From the NCBI GenBank assembly GCA_013360465.1, contig JABWBO010000043.1:1-55736 (forward strand): a stretch of DNA of 55,736 nucleotides, read 5' to 3'. Under the pieces are notes generated by a model. It was not told where the DNA came from. It saw only the letters and a program-made list of their open reading frames with translations, and searched no databases. Origin of the DNA: Anaerolineae bacterium. Its GTDB lineage: Bacteria > Chloroflexota > Anaerolineae > Aggregatilineales > Phototrophicaceae. Position numbers and translations under genes: made by a program. Every line of letters starts with the position of its first letter. The first letter of the stretch is position 1. This document shows positions 26,763-36,359 of this stretch, one piece after another.

Positions 26763-29159
26763 ATGGGGTACAACATTCGCAAAGCCGCTGTCATCGGCAG
26801 CGGCACCATGGGCGGCGGCATCGCCGCCCTCCTCGCCGGCGTGGGCGTGGAGGTAACGCTGCTGGACATTCCGGCGCGCGACACGCAGCCCGGCGATTCG
26901 GCGGCGAAGCGCAGCGCCGTCGCCAACGAGGGACTGAAGCGAGCGCTGGCGCTGCGACCGGCGCAGTTTTTCGCCGAAGCCGACGCCGCGCTGATCCGCA
27001 CCGGCAACATCGACGATGACCTGGGCAGCTTGTGTGACGCCGACTGGGTGATCGAGGTGGTGGTGGAGCGGTTGGATGTCAAGCGTGCGCTGATGGCGAG
27101 GCTGATCGAAGTCGTCAAGCCGGATGCCATCATCAGCACCAACACGTCGGGCTTGCCGATTCACGCCATCGCCGAAGGCATGGATGACGGTTTCACTCAC
27201 CGCTTTTTGGGAACACATTTCTTTAATCCGCCGCGCTACCTGAACCTGCTGGAAGTCATCCCACACCCGCGCACTGATCCGGGTGTCATCGCTTACCTCA
27301 CCGAGTTCGCGACCAAGCGCCTGGGCAAAGGGGTGGTGCTGTGCAAGGATGAACCGAATTTCATCGGCAACCGCTTCATGACCATGAGCGGGATGCAGAT
27401 GGTCAATTATGCGCTCGACTACGGCTTCACGGTCGATGAGGTCGATTCGCTGACCGGTCCGCTGATTGGACGCCCGAAGACGGCGACTTTCCGCCTGAAT
27501 GACCTGGTCGGCATCGATGTGGCGGTCGGCGTGGCGCGCAACCTCTACCCGGCGATCCCGCATGATCCGGCGCGGACGGTGCTGGAACATGCCGGGACGA
27601 CGGCGCTCTTCGACCGGCTGATCGCCAACAACTGGCTCGGCGGCAAGACCGGGCAGGGCTTCTACAAGACGGTCAAAGGGGTAGGGGGCGAGAAAGAATT
27701 CTGGACGTTGAACCTGCAAACACTGGAATATGAAGCGCCGAGCAAACCGCGCTTCGACAGCGTGGGCAAGCATCGTAAGGTCGAAGATACCGCGACACGT
27801 ATCCGCCTGTTGATCAACGAGGACGACCGCGCCGCTCATCTGCTGTGGCATCATCACGCCTTCCTGCTCGCCTATGCCAGCAACCGCGTGCCAGAGATCA
27901 CCGAAAGCATCGTCAACGTGGACAACGCCCAGAAGTGGGGCTTCGGTCACGAACTGGGACCTTTCGAGATCTGGGACGTCATCGGCGTAGCGGAGACGGT
28001 CCCGGCGTTCGAGTCGGCGGGCTACCCGGTGGCGGAATGGGTCAAGACCATGCTGGCGGGCGGCGTCTCAGCCTTCTACCGCCGCGAAAGTGGGCAGACG
28101 ACCGGCTACTACAGCCCGCAGGCGGGTGGCTACGTCGATTTGCCGCGTCATCCGCGCGCCTATTCGGTGGCGCGCCTGCGCGCCCAGAACGGGGAAGTCG
28201 CCCGCAACGCCGGCGCGAGCGTGCTGGATATGGGCGACGGCGTGGCGCTGCTGGAGATTCACAGCCCGGCGAACGCCCTGGACTCCGACGTGATCGAGAT
28301 GATCCACCAGTCGGTCGACCTGCTGGAGCGCGACTTCGACGCGATGGTCGTCGGCAACGACGCCGAGCGCTTCTGCGTCGGCGCGAACCTGTTCATGGTG
28401 GCGGTGGCGGTGCAGAGCGGGCAGTTGGATCAGCTCGAATCGATGCTGCGCCGCGCTCAGGACGGTATGCAGCGCCTGCGCTATGCCGGCAAACCGGTGG
28501 TGGTCGCCCCGCACAACATGGCGCTGGGCGGCGGCGCGGAGCTGGTCATGGCGGGGGCGCGGGTGGTGGCGCACAGTGAACTCTATGCCGGGCTGGTGGA
28601 AGTCGGCGTCGGCTTGATCCCTGGAAGCGGCGGCTGCAAGGAGATGGTGCGGCGCGTCGTCAACCCGGTCATGGCGTCGCACCCCAATGCCGATGTGATC
28701 CCGCATTTGCAGCGGGTGTTCGAACAGATCATGCTGGCGAAGGTCAGCGAAAGCGCCAAGCAGGCGCGCGACCTGGGCATCCTTTCGCCGAACGACCGCA
28801 TCGTGACCAACCGGGCGCATCTGCTCGGCGAGGCGAAGCGTGAGGCGCTGCACCTGGCGGATGGTTATACGCCGCTGCGCGCCGGCAAAGTCTATGCGGC
28901 GGGGCGCGACGTGTACGCGGCGCTGCTGATCGGTATCCAGGGCTTCCTGGAGGCGCGGCAGGCGACGGAACACGACGCCGTGATCGCCCGCGAGCTGGCG
29001 CACATCCTGACCGGCGGCGCAGTGAGCGAACCGGGCTGGATCGACGAACAGGTCTTCCTCGATCTGGAGCGCAAGGCGTTCCTGACGCTGGTGCAGACGG
29101 AAAAGACGCTGGCGCGCATGGCGCACATGCTTCAGACGAACAAGCCGCTCAGGAACTAG
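26763..29159 (+). CDS. fadN: 3-hydroxyacyl-CoA dehydrogenase / enoyl-CoA hydratase (FadN-like)
   Basis: 798 residues, the length of Bacillus FadN (about 790) and with the same domain order. The N-terminal NAD-binding domain starts with AVIGSGTMGGGIAALLAGVG. The 3-hydroxyacyl-CoA dehydrogenase helical domain follows (GTHFFNPPRYLNLLEVIPH with the catalytic His region, PNFIGNRF). From about 475 an enoyl-CoA hydratase/isomerase domain follows (FCVGANLFMVA, HNMALGGGAELVMAGARVV, GVGLIPGSGGCKEM). It carries out two beta-oxidation steps: hydration of enoyl-CoA and NAD-dependent oxidation of 3-hydroxyacyl-CoA. It fits with the thiolase at 29473 and the dehydrogenases upstream as a complete cycle. Confidence 0.94.
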   Translation: MGYNIRKAAVIGSGTMGGGIAALLAGVGVEVTLLDIPARDTQPGDSAAKRSAVANEGLKRALALRPAQFFAEADAALIRTGNIDDDLGSLCDADWVIEVVVERLDVKRALMARLIEVVKPDAIISTNTSGLPIHAIAEGMDDGFTHRFLGTHFFNPPRYLNLLEVIPHPRTDPGVIAYLTEFATKRLGKGVVLCKDEPNFIGNRFMTMSGMQMVNYALDYGFTVDEVDSLTGPLIGRPKTATFRLNDLVGIDVAVGVARNLYPAIPHDPARTVLEHAGTTALFDRLIANNWLGGKTGQGFYKTVKGVGGEKEFWTLNLQTLEYEAPSKPRFDSVGKHRKVEDTATRIRLLINEDDRAAHLLWHHHAFLLAYASNRVPEITESIVNVDNAQKWGFGHELGPFEIWDVIGVAETVPAFESAGYPVAEWVKTMLAGGVSAFYRRESGQTTGYYSPQAGGYVDLPRHPRAYSVARLRAQNGEVARNAGASVLDMGDGVALLEIHSPANALDSDVIEMIHQSVDLLERDFDAMVVGNDAERFCVGANLFMVAVAVQSGQLDQLESMLRRAQDGMQRLRYAGKPVVVAPHNMALGGGAELVMAGARVVAHSELYAGLVEVGVGLIPGSGGCKEMVRRVVNPVMASHPNADVIPHLQRVFEQIMLAKVSESAKQARDLGILSPNDRIVTNRAHLLGEAKREALHLADGYTPLRAGKVYAAGRDVYAALLIGIQGFLEARQATEHDAVIARELAHILTGGAVSEPGWIDEQVFLDLERKAFLTLVQTEKTLARMAHMLQTNKPLRN

Positions 29160-29249
29160 GGCTGAGGAATGAAGGATGAGGAATGAGAGATGAGGGATTG
29201 GCTCGCCGCCTTACCTCATCCCTCGTTCCTCACCGCTCATCCCTTGTAT

Positions 29250-29375
29250 TTACGTGTCGCTGTACTGTGGGTAGCGCGCCTTGACGCCCATCGCGCCGCC
29301 GATTGCGCCGAAGATGCCCATCATGATGCTCTGCACCGGCAGCGGGTTTTCGAGAATCGTGCCAGACCTAGGCAT
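29250..29375 (-). CDS. 41-residue hydrophobic small protein
   Basis: ATG at 29375 with GAGGGGG 5 bases upstream, a very strong RBS. The product starts MPRSGTILENPLPV and has a hydrophobic middle MMGIFGAIGGAMGV, then KARYPQYSDT. It is on the strand opposite the fad genes, in the gap between fadN and the thiolase. No family is recognised. The RBS and membrane-like centre support it; comparison to relatives would decide. Confidence 0.45.
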   Translation of the reverse strand: MPRSGTILENPLPVQSIMMGIFGAIGGAMGVKARYPQYSDT

Positions 29376-29472
29376 GGCTGCCCCCTCTTGTGCATATTCA
29401 TATGAAAAACTCTATGCGTATTGCACAGTGTAACATCAGTTTTGATCTGGTGAGTGACGAAGGACGAATTTT

Positions 29473-30660
<1,188 letters not shown>

Positions 30661-30677
30661 TCTGGGTGCAGCCGCCG

Positions 30678-30720
30678 CATCCCCTGACCCCTTCTCCAAC
30701 GCAGAAGGGGTCAGGGGATG
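30678..30720. terminator. perfect 18-bp hairpin between convergent genes
   Basis: CATCCCCTGACCCCTTCT (30678-30695) pairs with AGAAGGGGTCAGGGGATG (30703-30720). It separates the thiolase (plus) from the glycosidase (minus), so it probably ends transcription in both directions, though without a T tract. Confidence 0.7.
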
Positions 30721-30731
30721 AGGTGAGGCGT

Positions 30732-31823
30732 TCATGACAGCCGCTGCCGCAGATAGCCATATTCCCGCGCCAGCGCCAGCGCCTCGATCAAGTGATCGTT
30801 CGGGCGGCGCTCGCCTTCCGGAGTCAGCTTCCAGACGCCGTTGCGCAGGTGTTTGCGCTCGTCCACCCAATCGAACATCGAAATCACCGGCGCCCAGGTG
30901 AAGACCGGAATCGCCACCCCCATCAGCCGCGCCAGCATGACCTCGGACAGCATCCACCAGAACCATTCATTCTGCCGCCAGCCTTGGGGCGGACCGGAAG
31001 TCTCGGTCAGCCAAAGGGGTTTGTCGCTCCAGCGCTCCTTTGCCTTCAGCAGCAGGCGGTGAAACGGCGGCAGGGTGGTGTCGCGGTAGTGGTTCAGCCC
31101 GATGACGTGAATGCAGTCGCCCCCGCCACCCAGTTCCGGGTCGCGCCGCCCCAGCACCGTATCGAGTACCCGCGCCTGCACGTCCTCCGGGCGGGCGCGA
31201 TTCCCTTCGGTCGCGTGCCAGGGATCGGGCAGGATGAGGCGCGCCTGCGGACGGATGGCGAGGATCGCCCTCGATGCCGCGATGATCATCCGGCAGACCT
31301 GGGCGCGCAGCCGATCCTCACCCGTCTTTCCGCGCAGGAAAGGACACCAGCGTCCGTGATGCCCGCCCATCTCGACCATCAGCGTCGGCTCGTTGCAGAC
31401 GCAGTAGTCTTGCAGCGAGGGGTAGCGCGCCGCGATGGCGGCGGCGAACTCGGCGAAATGTGCCGGGGCGTCGTCCGCCAGGAGGTCCAGCCAGTCTGGA
31501 TAGCCGTAGTGCCACAGGTCGAGGTAGAGGCGCAGCCCGTGACGCTCGGCGCTGGCGACGACCGGATCCAGCCAGCCCCAGTCGAAGCGGTGCGGCGCGG
31601 GGTGGGTGATGTACCAGCGGGCGGCGTCGCGAATGCCGACACAGCCGATGCTGACCATCAGGGTGTAGTCTTCGTCCAGGCGGGTGTCGTGCTGGATCAG
31701 GCGAACCTCGTCCTGACGGTACAGTCCGCCGCCCCGCCGGCGCTGAAAGTCGGAGTTTTCCAGAAATGCCCAGAATTCCATCGGAGGTAGGCTGAAAGGA
31801 TCAGCAGGGGGCTTCGTCTTCAT
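30732..31823 (-). CDS. clan GH-A glycoside hydrolase (GH1-like beta-glycosidase)
   Basis: 363 residues from ATG 31823, with AGGAG 7 bases upstream. TIM-barrel sequence with the clan GH-A hallmarks: acid/base Glu145 in YCVCNEPTLM after the fourth strand and nucleophile Glu274 in LWLTETSGPP after the seventh. A VSIGCVGIRDAARWY segment and conserved Trp residues (LYLDLWHYGYPDWL, WHATEGNR) match GH1-type enzymes, though it is shorter than the usual 450 residues. No signal peptide, so it likely acts on imported glycosides in the cytoplasm. Family placement within the clan is uncertain. Confidence 0.8.
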   Translation of the reverse strand: MKTKPPADPFSLPPMEFWAFLENSDFQRRRGGGLYRQDEVRLIQHDTRLDEDYTLMVSIGCVGIRDAARWYITHPAPHRFDWGWLDPVVASAERHGLRLYLDLWHYGYPDWLDLLADDAPAHFAEFAAAIAARYPSLQDYCVCNEPTLMVEMGGHHGRWCPFLRGKTGEDRLRAQVCRMIIAASRAILAIRPQARLILPDPWHATEGNRARPEDVQARVLDTVLGRRDPELGGGGDCIHVIGLNHYRDTTLPPFHRLLLKAKERWSDKPLWLTETSGPPQGWRQNEWFWWMLSEVMLARLMGVAIPVFTWAPVISMFDWVDERKHLRNGVWKLTPEGERRPNDHLIEALALAREYGYLRQRLS

Positions 31824-31941
31824 GGGTCGGCTCCTAGGCGATGGTCCGGCGCGACACTGGGGCGAGTCTAGATCGCAGGAGGCGGTTGGGCAACATCTCG
31901 CGGCGGCGCTAAGGCTGTTCCAGACAAAAGACGCGCCAGCG

Positions 31942-32008
31942 GTTGCAGGGGCGAACCCACGTGTTCGCCCGTGAACGGCGGGCGGAGACACAGCTCCGCC
32001 CCTACAAC
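31942..32008. repeat. palindromic intergenic repeat, copy 3
   Basis: Ends GTTGCAGGGGCG and CGCCCCTACAAC. Internal hairpins GGGCGAACCCACGTGTTCGCCC and GGCGGAGACACAGCTCCGCC. It lies between the divergent glycosidase and acylphosphatase genes. Confidence 0.7.
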
Positions 32009-32048
32009 CGCGTTGTCGGAGATGGTTTCGGCGGAAGGACGAAACGCA

Positions 32049-32342
32049 GTGTCCGAAGAGATCGAACAGGTCCATGCCATCGTGAGCGGGCGGGTGCAGG
32101 GGGTGAACTTCCGCCGCTTCACCACCCTGACCGCCCGCCAGTTGGGGATCACCGGCTGGGTGCGCAACCTCGACGATGGCGATGTCGAGGTGCTGGCGGA
32201 AGGGACGCGCGCCCAGCTGAGCCAGCTCATCGCTTTCCTGCACAAGGGACCCCCCGCCGCCTACGTGATCGGCGTGCAGACGACCTGGGGCAGGGCGAGC
32301 GGCAAATTCGAGACCTTCAGCCCCGATTACGCGATCTTCTGA
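32049..32342 (+). CDS. acyP: acylphosphatase
   Basis: 97 residues from the GTG at 32049, which has GGAAGGA about 9 bases upstream; in-frame starts farther upstream (31971, 32022) lie in the repeat. The fold motif VSGRVQGVNFRRF holds catalytic Arg22, and GWVRNLDDGDVEV holds Asn40, both needed for acyl-phosphate hydrolysis. The length is that of classic acylphosphatases. It hydrolyses carboxyl-phosphate bonds in the cytoplasm. Confidence 0.92.
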   Translation: MSEEIEQVHAIVSGRVQGVNFRRFTTLTARQLGITGWVRNLDDGDVEVLAEGTRAQLSQLIAFLHKGPPAAYVIGVQTTWGRASGKFETFSPDYAIF

Positions 32343-32346
32343 GCCG

Positions 32347-33744
32347 CTATGCATTCGCTCCCGCCGGCAGCAGAATGGTGAACTGAGTCCCCATGCCCGC
32401 CGCGCTGCTCGCCTGGATCGTCCCGCCGTGCGCCTCGATGATCGCCCGGGCAATCGCCAGCCCCAAACCCGACTCGCCGTCGCCTGAGGCGCGCGACTCG
32501 TCGGCGCGGTACAGGCGCTCGAAGATGAACGGCAGTTTCTCCGGCGGAATGCCTCTACCATCATCTTCAATGCTCAGACGGATCGCCCCGCGTTCCGCTC
32601 CTGCCCGCAGCGTGATGTGCGACCGGGCATAGCGCAGCGCATTGCCGATCAGATTGGCGAGTACCTGGTTCATGCGCTCCCGGTCGAGCGGCACAGCGCC
32701 AAGATCGGGCGCGGCTTCTGCGGAAAGGGTGATGCCGCGCGCCTTGGCGGCGGGCTGGAACGCCTGAGCGGCGGCATGGATCAGCTCCTGCGGGCTGATC
32801 GACTGACGCACCAGCCGCAGCTCGCCGGCGTCCGCCAGCGACAACGTGCGCAGGTCTTCGATCAGGTGTCCGAGCTGCGCCGCCTCGGCATACATCGTGT
32901 CGAAGCGGGCGGGGGTGGGTTTCAGCGTGCCGTCGCGCAGCCCTTCCAGATAGCCGGCGATCACCGTCAGCGGGGAACGGAGATCATGGGCGATGTCGGC
33001 GGTCATCTGTCTGCGCAGTTGATTGGCGCGGGCGACCTGAGCGCTCATCTCGTTGAACGCCGCCGCCAGCGCCCCCAGCTCGTCCCGCGAACGCACTTCG
33101 ACGCGCTGTTCCAGCTGACCGGCGTGCATCCCCTGGACGGCGCGGGTCAGGGCGCGCAGCGGGCGCAGGAAGCCGCGCGACAGCAGGATGCCGACCAGCG
33201 CCGAGACCCCGACCGCCGCCGCCGCGCCGAAGAGGATCGCCCGATTGATCGTCGAAATGTACAGCTTCTCGCGCGTGTCCAGTTCCGGCAGCCCGCCGAC
33301 GAAGTAGACTTCGCCGACCTGTGCGCCATCGACCATCACGGCGACTCGCGCCTTGATGTCCTCCGCCGGCACCTGATCGTCCAGATCGTAGCCCGCTCCC
33401 TGGCTGACCACGCTGCCGTCGCCATCGACCAGCACCAATCCCGGCGACGGTCCTGAGCCATCCGGTGGTCCACCGCGCCCGGAAAAGCCGCGCCGCCCTG
33501 GTGCGGACCCGTCGCCGGCATTGCCGTTCATCTGGCGCATCATCACGTGAAAGCCGTCCAGCGAGCCGTTGTCTGTGTAGTAGCGCGCCGCCGCGTCCGC
33601 CATCGCCGTCTGCGCCTGATCGATCAGCAGTTGGTCGAATTCGCGGGCGGTGATGGCGTTGAAGACGACGGCGATCAGGACGACTCCGACCAGGCTGGTC
33701 AGCGCCAGGGTGAGGACCCATTTGAGGGTGAGCGACCTAATCAT
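32347..33744 (-). CDS. sensor histidine kinase
   Basis: 465 residues: membrane helix at about 8-30, an extracytoplasmic sensor of about 135 residues with a Gly/Arg/Pro-rich low-complexity loop, a second helix (about 170-190), HAMP linker (about 190-240), and a HisKA domain with phospho-acceptor His253 in DIAHDLRSPLTVIAGY. The HATPase domain follows with NLIGNALRYA (N box) and DDGRGIPPEKL (G box). It forms a two-component pair with the regulator just upstream on the same strand (overlap 8 bases). The stimulus is unknown; the short sensor with a Gly-rich loop suggests a cell-envelope signal. Confidence 0.95.
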   Translation of the reverse strand: MIRSLTLKWVLTLALTSLVGVVLIAVVFNAITAREFDQLLIDQAQTAMADAAARYYTDNGSLDGFHVMMRQMNGNAGDGSAPGRRGFSGRGGPPDGSGPSPGLVLVDGDGSVVSQGAGYDLDDQVPAEDIKARVAVMVDGAQVGEVYFVGGLPELDTREKLYISTINRAILFGAAAAVGVSALVGILLSRGFLRPLRALTRAVQGMHAGQLEQRVEVRSRDELGALAAAFNEMSAQVARANQLRRQMTADIAHDLRSPLTVIAGYLEGLRDGTLKPTPARFDTMYAEAAQLGHLIEDLRTLSLADAGELRLVRQSISPQELIHAAAQAFQPAAKARGITLSAEAAPDLGAVPLDRERMNQVLANLIGNALRYARSHITLRAGAERGAIRLSIEDDGRGIPPEKLPFIFERLYRADESRASGDGESGLGLAIARAIIEAHGGTIQASSAAGMGTQFTILLPAGANA

Positions 33745-34426
33745 GCGTGAACCTGTAGCCCACGCCGAAGACCGTCTGGACGAAGCGCGGTTCGGCGGCG
33801 TCGTCCTCGATCTTGGCGCGTAGGTTGCGGATATGTACGTCGATGGTGCGTTCCGACCCTTCCAGGCTGTCGCCTTTCAGCGCTTCCAGCAGGTCGAGCC
33901 GGGAAAAGACCTTGCCGGGGGTGCGCATCAGGCAGCCGAGCAGGGCGAATTCCGACGGGGTGAGGTCGATGCGCCGCTCGCCGATGGTGACGCGCCGCGT
34001 CTCCGAATCGAGCGTGACCTCACCGACGCGCAGCACCTCGGACTCGCTGGACGATGCCGGTTTTTCGGTGCGGCGCAGCACCGCCCGAATGCGCGCCACC
34101 AGCTCTGCCATGCCGAACGGCTTGGTCACGTAGTCATCCGCGCCCAGTTCCAGCCCGATCACCTTGTCGGTCTCTTCCAGCTTCGCCGTCAGCAGGATGA
34201 CCGGTGTCTCGCGTTCCTTGCGGTAGGTCTTGAGGAAAGCGAAGCCGTCCATCTCTGGCATCATGATGTCGAGCAGGATCAGATCGGGCTTCTCCTGACG
34301 CGCCGCGAAGATCGCCTCGCGCCCGTTAGAGGCGGTGACGACGCGGTAGCCGTTTTCCGTCAGATAGTCGCGCAGGAGCGCCTGAACGGAGAGTTTGTCA
34401 TCGACGACGAGCAGGGTTTTCGACAT
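33737..34426 (-). CDS. OmpR/PhoB family response regulator
   Basis: 229 residues. Receiver domain with VVDDK (acidic site), phospho-acceptor Asp53 in LILLDIMMPEMDG, and Lys near residue 103 in ILLTAKLEE. The C-terminal winged helix ends in TVFGVGYRF, typical for the OmpR group (REIDLTPSEFALL and the wing with IDVHIRNLRAKI). It is transcribed with the kinase (33744-32347) and is the first gene. Targets are not known from this window. Confidence 0.96.
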   Translation of the reverse strand: MSKTLLVVDDKLSVQALLRDYLTENGYRVVTASNGREAIFAARQEKPDLILLDIMMPEMDGFAFLKTYRKERETPVILLTAKLEETDKVIGLELGADDYVTKPFGMAELVARIRAVLRRTEKPASSSESEVLRVGEVTLDSETRRVTIGERRIDLTPSEFALLGCLMRTPGKVFSRLDLLEALKGDSLEGSERTIDVHIRNLRAKIEDDAAEPRFVQTVFGVGYRFTHD

Positions 34427-34674
34427 GACGTTTTGCCAGTGCGCACGAACCGATCAACGCCCTAATGATAGCGTAGGGTTGTTCAGAATTCGTGTAGGAC
34501 GGGTACACGCATTGACAGGCATTCGATCTGAAGTGAGGATATTCGACCATGAGTCAGTGTGGGGTGCATGACCCCGCGATTCTCGCCAATGCCCGTGCCA
34601 TCCGAGTGATCGGGGCGGAGCGCGGGTTTACGACCACGCATCAGATGATCGCCGATGTGAAGTGCGCGGGCGGC

Positions 34675-35085
34675 TCAGCCGTTGAGCGCCCGCGCGCCCA
34701 GCTCCGCCAGCATCACGTCTTCGGCTTCCGGCAGCCCGCTCACGCCAACTGCCCCGACGACCTGCCCCTGATGGACGAGCGGCACGCCGCCGCCCCAGCC
34801 GGTGTAGCGCAGGTCGCCATAATTGGTCATGTGCCAGCCTTCCTCGCGGGCTTTCTTGCCGACCCTGCCGGAAGGAACGCCCTCGCGCGCCGAGACGTAG
34901 GCTTTGTTGATGGCGTTGTTGATGCTGGGCAGGGGGCAGCCGTCGGTGCGCAGCAGGGCGATCAGCTCGCCGTGTTCGTCGGCGACGGCGACCGCCGCCC
35001 CGCGCCCGTCGCGGTCGAGTTCGGCGCGGATGGCGTCCAGGACGCGCATGGCGTCGTGGTGGGAGAGGGTATAGCGCTGATTCAT
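34675..35085 (-). CDS. GlcG/HbpS family (DUF336) protein
   Basis: 136 residues from ATG 35085 (MNQRYTLSHHD); an in-frame start at 35130 is upstream. The pattern AVAVADEHGELIAL.RTDGC, NKAYVSAREG, and GGGVPLV..GQVVGAVGVSG is that of HbpS/GlcG-like proteins, which bind heme or small organic acids and are found alone or near two-component systems. It lies 248 bases from the response regulator, on the same strand. Role unknown; possibly an oxidative-stress or cofactor-binding accessory. Confidence 0.85.
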   Translation of the reverse strand: MNQRYTLSHHDAMRVLDAIRAELDRDGRGAAVAVADEHGELIALLRTDGCPLPSINNAINKAYVSAREGVPSGRVGKKAREEGWHMTNYGDLRYTGWGGGVPLVHQGQVVGAVGVSGLPEAEDVMLAELGARALNG

Positions 35086-35162
35086 GGTATGGCGACCTCG
35101 CTTGTCGGCAGGATAGTTCGTCTGCTTCAATCATAGCGCGGCGCAGGACGATGCGCAGAACT

Positions 35163-35215
35163 TTGGCAACCGGTCGAAAAAGCGTCATAATCAGGCAAAA
35201 TGTGAAGGTTCACAT
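35163..35215 (+). promoter_or_regulatory. promoter with lac-operator-like palindrome, araBD operon
   Basis: -35 TTGGCA (35163-35168), 17-base spacer, -10 CATAAT (35186-35191), then the palindrome ATGTGAAGGTTCACAT (35200-35215) at about +1, with perfect 7-base arms. A matching palindrome precedes the isomerase gene (45209-45224). The LacI protein encoded at 38681 is the likely repressor. Confidence 0.8.
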
Positions 35216-35276
35216 GCCGCCCTTCTCGCCTGTAGGCGGCGGCAAAATTCGCTTTGCGAAACAAGGAAGAGGACAC

Positions 35277-36341
35277 ATGCCGCTCAATGTAGGATTCATC
35301 GGAACGGGGAATATCGCCCCCGCATATATCAAGGGAAGCAGTTACTTTCCCGACGACGTGAAGGTGATCGCCTGCGCCGATGTGCTGCCGGACCGCGCCG
35401 TCGCCTTTGCCGGGGAATATGAGCTGCGTGCGTCGTCCGTCGAGGATCTGCTGGCTGCGCCGGATATCGACATCGTGATCAATCTGACCATCCCGGCAGT
35501 CCATGCCGAGATCAGCCAGCAGATTCTGGAGGCGGGCAAGCACTGCTACTCCGAAAAGCCGTTCGCGCTCAACCGCGAGGATGGCAAGAAGATTCTGGCG
35601 GCGGCAGCCGCCAAAGGGCTGAAAGTGGGCTGCGCGCCGGACACCTTCCTGGGCGCGGGCGGGCGCACCGCGCGCAAAGCCATCGACGACGGCTTGATCG
35701 GCAAGCCGACCTCCGCCGTCGCTTTCATGCTCTCCGGTGGACCGGAAAGCTGGCATCCTAACCCGTACTTCTTCTTCCAGTACGGCGGCGGTCCGGTCCT
35801 GGACATGGCTCCGTACTATCTGACCTGGCTGGTCAACCTGCTGGGACCGGTCGCCCAGGTCGGGGCGATGGCGGGGCGGGCGAAGGTGGAGCGAGTCGCC
35901 GGTCACGAGACGATTCGCGGGCAGCGCGTGCCGGTAGAAATCGACACCCACACCACCGGCGTGCTGCGTTTTGAATCCGGCGCGATAGGCACGGTCGTCT
36001 TCAGCTTCGATGTGCAAGCCGGGACCCTGCCGCGCATCGAAATCTACGGCGTGGAGTCCTCGCTGCAAGTGCCCGATCCGAACACTTTCGGCGGCGATGT
36101 GCTGCTGTGGGATCGCGATCAGCGCCAGTGGGCGAATGTCGCGCCGGTCGGTCGTTCGGATATCCAGCGCGGGGTCGGCGTGGCGGATATGGCGCGCGCC
36201 ATCCGCGACGGCGGACCGTTCCGCGCTTCCGGCGAGCTTGCCTATCACGTGCTGGACATCATGCTGTCGCTTGCCGATTCGGCGGCGAGCGGGTCTTTCG
36301 TGACCCTGGAAAGCCGCGTGGATCGCCCGGACGCCGTTTGA
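35277..36341 (+). CDS. Gfo/Idh/MocA family oxidoreductase
   Basis: 354 residues from ATG 35277 (AAGGAAGAGGA just upstream). N-terminal Rossmann fold LNVGFIGTGNIAPAYIKGS; the EKPFA-type motif is present as CYSEKPFALNREDGKK, and the second domain has the GGGPVLDMAPYYLTWLVNLLG active-site region with His-like catalytic context. The family oxidises sugars, inositols or their derivatives with NAD(P). It heads the operon with ribulokinase and the 4-epimerase, so it may oxidise a pentose or a related sugar, for example a sugar released with arabinose. The substrate cannot be read from sequence. Confidence 0.9.
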   Translation: MPLNVGFIGTGNIAPAYIKGSSYFPDDVKVIACADVLPDRAVAFAGEYELRASSVEDLLAAPDIDIVINLTIPAVHAEISQQILEAGKHCYSEKPFALNREDGKKILAAAAAKGLKVGCAPDTFLGAGGRTARKAIDDGLIGKPTSAVAFMLSGGPESWHPNPYFFFQYGGGPVLDMAPYYLTWLVNLLGPVAQVGAMAGRAKVERVAGHETIRGQRVPVEIDTHTTGVLRFESGAIGTVVFSFDVQAGTLPRIEIYGVESSLQVPDPNTFGGDVLLWDRDQRQWANVAPVGRSDIQRGVGVADMARAIRDGGPFRASGELAYHVLDIMLSLADSAASGSFVTLESRVDRPDAV

Positions 36342-36359
36342 AGACGAGGAGGAGTTCTC

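Noticed and set aside
29190-29405. Plus-strand open frame of 71 codons between fadN and fadA
   Set aside because: No RBS; opposite-strand 41-codon frame has a far better RBS.
34549-35136. Plus-strand open frame of 195 codons
   Set aside because: Mostly antisense to the GlcG/HbpS gene; the first 40 codons show nothing recognisable.
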